A stretch of 64,000 bases of DNA. Origin: Chrysoperla carnea. Lineage: Eukaryota; Arthropoda; Insecta; Neuroptera; Chrysopidae. The notes under the pieces were generated by a model. That model made no database searches, was not told where the DNA came from, and saw only the letters and a list, made by a program, of their open reading frames with translations. The first letter of the stretch is position 1. Each line of letters opens with the position of its first letter. Positions 55,322-64,000 of the stretch are shown piece after piece. The stretch is from positions 98,689,435 to 98,753,434 of the forward strand of contig NC_058338.1 of NCBI RefSeq assembly GCF_905475395.1, given 5' to 3'. Made by a program: the position numbers and the translations under genes.

Positions 55322-55630
55322 ATCAAACGGCTAGTAAGGTGTCTTAACTTGCTTTGACTATTGGCTGGGAGTTTGCGGGTTCGAATCCAGAGAGCGGCAG
55401 TACAAACAAAAATAGTTATTAGGACGGTAAATTGATCACACTGTCGTCGCTTGGATAAGAACGAAATAATCGACTCTACCTACATTATAAAATTAATTGT
55501 ATATTCGGAGTTTGTAGTTTAAGAAATAAATAAGGATTAAAAATAATGATGTGGGTGGCCTCTGTTATAGACGTGGTCTGAGAAACGGAGGTTAAAGCAC
55601 ATTATTATTATTGTTATTATTATTATTACT
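55322..55630 (+). mobile_element. tRNA-derived SINE
   Basis: An A-box-like GGCTAGTAAGGT at 55329-55340 and a perfect B box GGTTCGAATCC at 55378-55388 sit at the spacing of an RNA polymerase III internal promoter. About 200 bp of unrelated body follows, ending in an (ATT)n tail at 55598-55630. The 3' tail microsatellite and tRNA-like head support a SINE rather than a tRNA gene; no cloverleaf closes. Confidence 0.7.
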
Positions 55631-55639
55631 AATAATAAA

Positions 55640-56000
55640 GTTAATCATTTCAAGAGGCTTCTATAAAAGAGGCTTGTACCCATTTAGAAATCTGAAATGT
55701 TCGATAAATCTTCTCAAGTGTATAATTAATAAAATAAAATAATTATTATGAGGGAGCAATAAATGCTTTTTAACACATTTTTCAGATTATCTGCTAGCTT
55801 CAGTCCTAACATAAAGAGTCCTCAAAAAACGGGTTTGCACTACTTTTAAAACTTAATATGCCCCGAAAACTTTCTTTAGTATATAATCAATCAAATAAAA
55901 TCAAAATCGTCAGGGAACAAGACCGTTAAGTTGATTTTTCGAGCCTCAACGCACTTAGAACGCTTAAGAAGTCTCTATAAAAGAAATTCGCACCACTTTA
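55640..56000. repeat. Strongly diverged direct repeats
   Basis: Words such as TCTATAAAAGA, TTGCACTACTTT / TTCGCACCACTTT and TATAATCAATCAAATAAAAT / TATAATTAATAAAATAAAAT recur at roughly 170-bp intervals. No gene is visible. Confidence 0.35.
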
Positions 56001-56102
56001 GATACTTGAAATGATTAACCTTGTTAAAACTGATTATTACAGAAAGGATAAACTCATAAAAATTCATTATTTCGAATAATATTTTTGTTTTTTACAAATT
56101 AA

Positions 56103-56655
56103 ATATCTGGATGACCGAGCTTCGCTCGGTTATTCGCCAATAGATGTCAGCAAGAATCATATTTTTCACTTTAGACTACTCAAACGCCTCCTTTTTGTTA
56201 TGTTATAATTTGCATTGTATTTCATTAACTACGTTATACACCAATAGATGTCTGATGAATTTTTCATGAAAATACGGATAAAACGACATTTCTGATAAAT
56301 GAAACCTAGCTAGATCGACTTATCGCCCCAAAAAACCCCTACATACTCATTTTCATGAAAATCGTTGGAGCCATCTGGATGACCGAGCTTCGCTCGGTTA
56401 TTCGCCAATAGATGTCAGCAAGAATCATATTTTTCACTTTAGACTACTCAAACGCCTCCTTTTTGTTATGTTATAATTTGCATTGTATTTCATTAACTAC
56501 GTTATACACCAATAGATGTCTGATGAATTTTTCATGAAAAGACGGATGAAACGACATTTCTGATAAATGAAACCTAGCTAGATCAACTTATCGCCCCAAA
56601 AAACCCCTACATACTCATTTTCATGAAAATCGTTGGAGCCATTTCCAAGATCGTT

Positions 56656-56686
<31 letters not shown>

Positions 56687-56710
56687 GAATTGCTCGTTTA
56701 AATATATAAG
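56103..56710 (-). mobile_element. Helentron-like element with its 3' 268-bp unit duplicated in tandem
   Basis: On the minus strand it starts AAACGAGCAATTCTTG and (TA)n at 56658-56683. It has the body GGCTCCAACGATTTTCATG ... TGACATCTATTGGCG and ends in the hairpin ACCGAGCGAAGCTCGGT CATCCAGATATTT. The body plus hairpin occurs twice in tandem (junction at about 56374). The two units are almost identical and match 7675-8011. Confidence 0.65.
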
Positions 56711-56765
56711 ATAATGATGTACAGTGAGTTTCATATGTATATGAGAGGAGGATAAATTTATCTGC

Positions 56766-58900
56766 TAGCTTCCTTTTTTATTAAAAGTTTAATAACCAAA
56801 ACCCTCTTTGCATTGATACCCTAGGCCAGTGCCTAGTGTGCCTTATTGTTATTTTAAATCCATCCCTAATATCAACTATTTTTACTGTTCTAAGATAATT
56901 TCTTCGATCAAAAAGCGAACGATAAATTTTTTTTGTTCATAAAATATCTTATCTTAATTACAAACTGATATTAATATGGGGAAATCTATTTACATTTGAT
57001 TAGAGTATAGAAAGTGTTTATTTACACGACAGCGTGTAGATAATTAAAAAATAATTATTTTATCATTAAAGTGTTCCAAACAACCAAAAAGACAGTAATT
57101 TAGTGCAAGTCGCCCACTTTTTTTTATCTTCAAAGTGCTATAGAATATAGACAACTAGAAGGTCGCAAGTTTGAATTTAAACTGAGGGTGCCCAAATCTA
57201 CCGTCCATATTTTACCTATGCCCAAAATTGGCCCAAAGGTAGCCCCAAACGCATATGGATCAATATCTCCAATTCTAGATGAGATAAAATAAATAGGCTA
57301 ACGGTTGGGCCATAGTCTACTCTTAAAACGTGTAAAATTTGGACAATCTAAAATCGAGATATTGACCACACTTACAATGATTTTTGATTTTTTTTAAAAT
57401 TGCATATTTGACCCTTAAAACTCAATTTTTACGATCTTCCGGAAATGGTTGAGTTTGAAGGCGAAAGTGGCGATATTTAAAAAAATCAAGAGCGATATGA
57501 AACAGCATAAAAGCCACTATCTTTCCCGACATACATTTTATTTTTACAGTCTAGCTCCAACTCGAAAAGTTTGTGGAAAATTGTGCGTATGTACTCTAGG
57601 TACAACTTTTGTTTGAAAACTTTTTTGATCTGACCCCTCTATTCAAAACTAAGTTCAAGAAAACCGAAATTTCCATGTTCAATTCAAATTTCACGCTTAA
57701 AAATGGATATATCTTTTTTCCTCACCTTGGGGAGTTAAATGATCTAAAAGTTCGTGATCAGCGCACAAAATTACCCCTTAGAAAAGTTCTTTCAGCCATT
57801 CGCAATTTTTTTTTGAAAGGGGTTCGATTTGACTACCAGGACTGGCTTAACAGACGGACAATATATAGTACTATTCGTTGTAGATTTTAAATTATATGGT
57901 AGATTTATTTAGTACCTAATACACTACTATTAAGAGAACTATATTTTTTCTCTTTTAAATATGTCGCGTTTTACGGTATGCAGATACTTTAATATTTTAA
58001 TAGTGACGCTTTCATTATTTTAAGCTTTTTTAGCTACTATTTGTTCACAAGATTTTAGTTTCTTACACAGTTTGGACGATAAATATTTAGTTTGTCGTTC
58101 TTGTGCCAAAAGTGTAATTTCCGGTCAAAAATGGTACGGTTTTTGGAATACGTGATAGACTCCGTGTAATCTGACATCGGATTCATATTCAGCGAACAAA
58201 AAATACGTACATGACAATTTCAAGCCAAAATAAAATATAAAAAAAAATTTGGGCTACATATGCTGGGACCCTATGACTTTCTATGAATAGCTCAATGATT
58301 GTTGAGGCCCTATAAACACGTTACAAAAAATTTCATTAAAATCGGTACTGTTTTCAAACTTTTCCACTGCATTCTGGCTTATTAACTGTAATAATACAGG
58401 GTATTCAACAATAGGATATTATCGTTAGTCAAAAATAAATTATGAAATTTGAAAAAAGTTAAAATTTATGTAAAAATATTCTGATTTCGAATCATAAAAG
58501 CACATTTTTCTTTTAAAATATTAAAATTAAAAATCGTATTTTTTAAACTGTATATCACGTGACCTAAAACGCGGATAAGCCCTGCTGTGATGTCATAGCG
58601 GTATGAGTCATAGACCATCAATTAGTTCAGTGTAGACAGCTGGGTATAATATATCCATAGATAATAAGTATTTATATTTATTATAATAAGATGTCTATGA
58701 ATATATCTGTCAAACTTATTTGTGTTTTTGTATGACAATTTAAAAAAGGTTTAAAATTTAATTTAAGTTTTTGGCAAGAAAGCGTGTGTATTTTTCCGAA
58801 ATAAATTTTTGGTGGCTTTTTAGCAAAATAAACATTTTGAAGTACTTTTACAAAAATAGTGGAATACCCTATTAACTTAATTTTTTGTTTTCACTTTTTT
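56766..58900. other. Gene-free stretch
   Basis: Contains the inverted mate of the 49.05-kb repeat at 58312-58375. The 93-codon frame at 57609-57890 has no recognisable motif and unremarkable composition, so I do not call it. Nothing else is seen. Confidence 0.45.
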
Positions 58901-58929
58901 TTTTTTCATTTCTTAAAAATAACTATTAT

Positions 58930-59785
58930 TACAGTAATCCTAGTCGAAATTCTATATAGTAAATCGGAATTTGGACGGAAACCCCACTTTTTGGTTACGG
59001 ATAGGATGGGCAAAGATTAGTTTAAATTAGAAAAGGCGGGTTGCTACTCCTTAGGGGAAAGCCGCCATCTTAGTTTGAAGGGGTGAGTTTTTTTTTTTTT
59101 TTTTTTTTTGTAATACCCACTACACTATTGTTTTTAGCGAAAAAAGTATACTGAAAGCATTTTTATAGAGAGTAACAGTAACGTTTTGTAGAGATCTCCT
59201 GAAAAGTTAGTGCAAAATTTGAGACAAATAATTTTCCTTTTAACGATTTAAGCATTTTCGGCGAAAGGAATGGCAAATAGTCTCAATGAAAGTTATAGAC
59301 AGCATAACAAACAATAATATTTGTCTAAATCTAAACAATTGTTTACTATTATTACTCCAGAACAAGGCGTATACAGAGTTATTTAAAGGAAGCTCATGCG
59401 CCTCTAGAATATTAATAACGCTATTTGAGAGTAAAATACTCATATATTATGTATATGCTACTGTTATGGAATTATTGATATGTTAGCAACGTAAAATTTC
59501 AAAATTATTTATTTCAAATTTTGCACTAACTTTCAAGTAGATTGTTTAATACGTGAATTACGCAAAAAATGCATAGGACTTTTTTTCACTAAAATCAATA
59601 GTGTAGCAGTTATTGCAAAAAAAAACTTTAAACCAAGATGGCGGCCTCCCCTCAAGGGATAGCATTTCGCCTTTTCAAATTAAAATTATCTTTGATCATC
59701 CTAACCGTAACCAAAAAGTCGGGTTCACCCCCCCCCCCAAATGCGATTTAAAAATCTAGAATGATTGTACTATATTAGGTTCAAC
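58930..59785. mobile_element. Foldback element with ~280-bp arms
   Basis: TTTTTGGTTACGGATAGGAT, GAAAAGGCG and GCCGCCATCTTAGTTT on the left recur inverted at 59620-59735. Inner words CTACACTATTG.TTTTAG and GAAA[A/G]TTAGTGCAAAATTTGA also pair. The loop (59250-59500) contains two short overlapping frames on opposite strands that I reject. Confidence 0.75.
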
Positions 59786-59789
59786 TTAT

Positions 59790-60600
59790 AAATTATTATT
59801 CTAAATTATAAACACATATTATGGTTAAATTATATAATAGATTTTTAAAAAAATTATTGCTGATTTGACTAAAGTGGTATGGCTTCAATACTGCCACCCA
59901 GTACCTTAAGCTAAAAATTTTAATAAAATTTTTGCGCTACCGTGTAAATATATATGAGGTGTACAGCATGATGTTCTACCTGTGAAAATAAAAAAGTTAA
60001 TTAGTATATTCTTGTAAATCGAATGAAAATTATACGATAAAAAAAAATTTTCATCATAATATATATATATGTATTTTTAAATGTAAATTTTTTATTTGAA
60101 AATCCAATTACGAGATACCTCGCTATTTTTATAAATATAATTAAATTAATTTTAATAAATTAGTGTGACATTGAATTTGAATGAACTTACTACAAAATAT
60201 TATATTTTTAGTGGTAAGAAAACAGTTCATAAATTTTTATCTCAATTGTAATTATTCAGCTAAATTCGATTGTTAAACCGATTATTTAAAATACACGCGA
60301 TTATTGTAGTTTAGTTGAAAAATTTTTAATTGATGTGATTAAGTGCCGCTTTACACGTGTTGGAGTGTTTTGAAGTTTAGTTTTATTAATTTGACACTCA
60401 GATGGCGTTAACATGTCATTGTTAGGAAGTTATGTAACATTTTCTTTCGAGTTTATACATGAAGAAATGAGTAAATAGCAACCTTTTGTACCACTTGTAA
60501 AAAATTATAGTAGATTTTCAAATAAATAAATTAAAAATATAACACAGTATAAAAATATATATATAAAAAAAAAATTAAAAATTGAAATTATTTTTTCAGA
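59790..60600. other. Very AT-rich stretch, no gene seen
   Basis: (AT)n words at 60056-60070 and 60555-60572. A TTTTTTTCAG acceptor-like sequence at 60591-60600 has no convincing exon after it. Confidence 0.4.
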
Positions 60601-60609
60601 TTGAAAATT

Positions 60610-61390
60610 TCGGAGCCCTTCAAGGTTTTAATTCTAAAGAATGAACCGAGAAAAATACCGACTATACTATGACGAGGGTTATGTGTTTGTCCGGTATGTA
60701 TGTATGTTCATCGTTCCCCTCATTTCTTTTAAACTACTTATCATAATTTGACATATGAGATAACGTTAAAAGCGTCTGGATCGTCCGCTGGTTATAGACT
60801 ATGTGACTTTACATTAAATTGAATATGGCGCCCTCTATAGGACAAAGTTATGATCGAAAAACAAATTCCGATGTAATGATAGCGTGTTTGATATTAAATA
60901 AAAGGGTTTAATTGCTACATAGTTTAAAATGCATGTATTTTCGTCTGTTACCCCCTAACTTCTAAACTATCGTTAAAATCGTCTTGATCGTCCGCTAATT
61001 ATTGGCTATTGGCTATGGGGGTTTTATTTTTTGAACTTTATTTTATTTAAACTATTTTAGGGTTATAATTTCTTGAGAAAGTATAACAATATATATATAT
61101 ATATATTTGAAAAGTGCTAATTACGCCCTTTCATTTGATACCTAACACGCATCATTAAATCGATATTTGTTTTTCGACAGATGTCAAATTATGATAAGTA
61201 GTTTAGAAGAAACGAGGGGAACGATAAACTTACATACATACCGGACAAACACATAATCCTCGCCATAGTATAGTCGGAGTAATAATTGCCCATCTTAAAC
61301 CTCAAAAAAAGCTTTTTTCTCGGCTCATTCCTTCAAATTCTGGTTCAAACCTTGACGACCTCCAAAATTTTGAATCGGAAAAAATAATTT
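60610..61390. mobile_element. Foldback element with ~160-bp arms
   Basis: GAATGAACCGAGAAAAA, ACTATACTATG.CGAGG, TATGTGTTTGTCCGGTATGT, GTTCCCCTC and AAACTACTTATCATAATTTG on the left recur inverted at 61175-61345. Inside, GCGTCTGGATCGTCCGCT.. and TCGTCTTGATCGTCCGCT.. (60770, 60982) are directly repeated. Confidence 0.75.
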
Positions 61391-61399
61391 GGGTTACAT

Positions 61400-62010
61400 T
61401 CCCGCTTGACTATGGTACCGAGATCGGATCCCTTTTCATTGGATTCTTTGCAATGTCTCGTCACCTAGCGATAGAGACGTCTTCTAATGAAAATAAATGT
61501 CAGGATGGATGAATAGGTAATAAGTTCCGGACGTAAACATTCTATAACCGTCCATTTGTAAAATACATGTTTTTCATTAAAATATTTTGCGTCAGTTGTC
61601 TCATTCCGGCGTACAGCTCGGTTTTGCTGAGGTCGCCATTTATCCGAAGTCTGTTTCTAGCCTTCAAGGTAAATCAAATACGTTTTGGAAAGTTTACTTT
61701 TCGACAGTGACATTCGCCTTGTGGCTAGCAGAATTCCCTGTTATTTTGCTTCGTTTTTTACGGACTAATTTTTAGTCTCCGTAGCGCACAGGCAAATTTT
61801 GTAGTTCTAAAATAAAGAACTTTTTAAATAAAACAATCAAATTCGAAAGGCTCGAAAATGCGCCCAATGATGCGAAATTCCGGAAACTTCAATCGATCGG
61901 AAAACCGGACAAAAATCAATCGGAAAATCTAAACTGGACCAAAAGGAGAGTTACCGCATCTACTCACCCCCTCTCTCTGGCGACGTCCTAGTGACTACGG
62001 AACCCTAAAC
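61400..62010. promoter_or_regulatory. CpG-richer island with initiator-like motif, possible promoter or first exon
   Basis: Locally richer in CG than anything nearby (CCGGCGTACAGCTCGG, GAAATTCCGGAAAC, ATCGATCGGAAAACCGGAC). GCGTCAGTTGTCTC at 61591 contains the arthropod initiator TCAGT, and CTTCAAG|GTAAAT at about 61669 could be a donor. The 62-codon frame across it has no motif. A noncoding first exon is possible; a less decayed transposon piece is the alternative. Confidence 0.3.
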
Positions 62011-63845
62011 AAATAATCGAATGCACTAAAAATGCATTGTTTTTGATGTGCATTCAAATGAAACATTAATTTGTGCAGTAACAAATAATTATGATTAAAT
62101 TTTGCATGTTTAAATAATTAATAATTTTTATTTTTATATAAATAGTTATTCGATTATTAAAGTAATGATTAAAAACTTTTTGCGATTCAAATATTTTTAT
62201 ATAAATAATAAGAGTCTAGGCACGTCTTTTACGATCGTATATACTGATATTTAATCCGGACGTAGCTTACGGTCCAGGTGCGTATCAAAGATGCTTGAAG
62301 GAGGCAGTCATCACCTTATAAATTTTTAACTGAGTACTTATGAATTTAAATACAGTAGAGTCTTGATAATCGGAATTCAAAACAAACCAGTATTGTTGGA
62401 TTGGATTGCTGGGATTATGTAAAAAAATTCATGTATTTATATCATTTTTAATCTCTTTTACTATCACAAGCGTAGGGAAGCTGTGTGGAAGGGGCAGGCG
62501 TCAAGTATTCGAATTAATAGACGTTTCTAATTATTGAGACTATTTTATAATGTAAATTTTATAATAGAGAAGTTGCACTCCGGGTAGTGATTCTGGATCC
62601 GCGCCTGATAAGGTGCTGAAGTGTAATTAATGACCTTGCAAATTTGTCATACTCATAAAATACATGCATTTTTATTTAATTATTACAGTACTTAAAAAAT
62701 GGATTTGCTTGACCTTTATCCTGTTTATTTATCAATTTTCACTATTTTATGAGATTGAAACTTCACAAATGCTTTGCCTTCTAGCTGAAACTAAATAATT
62801 TTTACTTCTTAAGGACGTTCTCAAAATCTTAGATTGATTTTTAGATCGTGTATATGCATTTTTATTAATGCTTTTTATAAATAGGTAAATTTTTTAATAC
62901 TCCTTACGGTGTTCAATTTATAGATCTAAGTTTTTAAAGTTTGCGTTGAGCTGTTAAAAGGCTAATTTAATTAAAATTAATTTGTTAAAATAATATTCAT
63001 TAGCAGTTAAAAGCATCGCAAATATTTTCCTATGAACAAAATTATAACAAGCGGCACTCATTTTTCCATAAAATACATTTAAAGTGATAAAATGAATGGC
63101 ATTTGTGTTGAGAAGTATTTCTTCTATAAGTGATTTTCTCTAAATCTTAAGACATCGATATTTGAAAAACTATAGTAGGTATATATCGAAAAACTTGACT
63201 CTTAATTTTCGTTTAATTTGCTCAAGTTCTCAACAGAATCCACCCTCAATATTTGAAACTTAAGTCTCAAATATTTTCATATACTCATTTTATTGGGAAC
63301 GTTCTTAACACGAATTGAAGACCTAAGAATGATTTAAACTTGTTCTTCTATGAATTTTCTTGATATTCAACTCGTTATATACAATTAGCTCTGTTAGTTG
63401 TAAGTAAGTGATCTTGATGGTTATTTAAATGTTTATATAAATAATTAAAATTAGGTATTTTCTGTACGATTGCAATATTTTTATAAATATGTGGAACCAT
63501 TTATTAAATACTATAAATAAATAAATAAATAAAATGTTTAGACTAATTAATTAAAAATTAACATAAATATTACGTATAATAAATACATAATAATCATTTT
63601 AAAAGCACGTTTAAATATTTTAGTACTAAAAACAATACAAAACACATACAGGTTGTTAGAAAATTATCGTAACACCAGAATACATCGAAAAATAATCATT
63701 TTGTACTTTACACTTGTACATTTGAAGTTTTGAAACACCAATTTTTTTCTCAGAAACGGCGGGGATGGGAGTGAGGATTATAATAGTATGAAAGGGTAGC
63801 ACTTTTTATGTACTATTTATTACAATTTTTTTGAATTTATATTAA
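62011..63845. other. AT-rich stretch, no gene seen
   Basis: Only a short (AAAT)n tract at about 63510-63534 was noticed. No ORF above 60 codons and no repeat family I could identify. Confidence 0.45.
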
Positions 63846-63849
63846 AGAA

Positions 63850-64000
63850 ACAAGTGAAAACAAACAATTGACTGAATTAATTGTTGAAATACCATGTATA
63901 GACAGTTTTGATTACTCTGTCATATTACACATACATACATATAACACGTATATATAGCCATAACATACATACTATACAATTTGCGCTCTCACGGGTAAAC
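63850..64000 (+). repeat. Abundant unclassified repeat, copy P, running off the window
   Basis: Starts CAAGTGAAAACAAACAATTG and reaches CTCTCACGGGTAAAC at the window edge, as in the other copies. Confidence 0.85.

Larger units (their letters stand above)
53675..56765. mobile_element. Candidate 3.1-kb element bounded by ~60-bp inverted ends
   Basis: AAATTTATTCTCCTCTCATA TACATACGAAACTCAGTGTACATCATTATC at 53675 is the inverse, with few changes, of 56712-56765, and TAGCAGA words extend it outward. The interior holds a palindrome, a repeat copy, a SINE and Helentron-like units, so later insertions fill it. No coding region. Confidence 0.45.

Noticed and set aside
55322-55395. Functional tRNA gene
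   Set aside because: B box is perfect but no acceptor or anticodon stem closes, and the sequence continues into a SINE body with an (ATT)n tail.
57140-57200. tRNA/SINE-like GGTCGCAAGTTTGAATTTAAAC
   Set aside because: Only a weak B-box resemblance and no A box at the right distance.
57609-57890. 93-codon plus frame
   Set aside because: No motif, no splice context, and composition like surrounding repeat DNA; could be a retroelement scrap but not supportable.
61587-61775. 62-codon plus frame in the CpG-richer island
   Set aside because: No motif; better considered as possible noncoding first exon or repeat.

Overview
The window is a gene-poor, AT-rich, intron-containing eukaryotic segment dominated by transposable elements. 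The mix (Ty3/gypsy, Copia, Penelope-like, Jockey-type LINE, Helentron-like, P-like, hAT-like, Mutator-like and Tc1/mariner-type elements plus a fast-diverging C2H2 zinc-finger family with IKxE-rich acidic tails) fits an insect. I cannot name the species; a neuropteran or hemipteran would be a guess.

Coding content is small. Five C2H2 zinc-finger genes lie at 11.7-13.3 kb (minus), 14.9-15.7, 27.2-28.7, 39.9-41.2 and 45.3-46.1 kb (all plus). They form two close paralogue pairs (27.2 with 39.9 kb; 14.9 with 45.3 kb) plus one singleton, so this is a local tandem cluster. Downstream, three exons at 48.4, 50.76 and 52.6 kb join in frame into the N-terminal 255 codons of a Gln/Pro-rich protein with a UIM-like helix. 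It may be a class II PI3-kinase, whose catalytic exons would lie beyond the window.

Layout: 0-3.6 kb, most of a minus-strand Ty3/gypsy element with PBS and 5' LTR. 4.1-9.7 kb, MITEs, an abundant unclassified ~0.6-kb repeat, a Helentron-like copy and a dead Penelope-like element. 10.1-14.6 kb, a 1.2-kb inverted repeat that appears to have cut the tail off a zinc-finger gene, then that gene and more foldback elements. 16.5-18.3 kb, three copies of the abundant repeat. 18.4-21.2 kb, a complete 2.76-kb DNA transposon with 9-bp target duplication, tandem-repeat-bearing terminal inverted repeats and a decayed ubiquitin-specific-protease-like gene. 22.4-26.8 kb, a P-like MITE, a Jockey-type LINE remnant and a Copia gag remnant. 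28.7-39.6 kb, mostly foldback and nested elements. 41.3-44.3 kb, a 3-kb inverted-terminal element with no gene. 48.4-64 kb, the split gene with element-loaded introns, then a SINE, Helentron-like tandem units and several large palindromes.

The genes do not form an operon-like system. The main biology is a zinc-finger cluster evolving among transposons, and a DNA transposon carrying a protease-like gene. All calls rest on reading motifs and repeats by eye; no database search or alignment was run.
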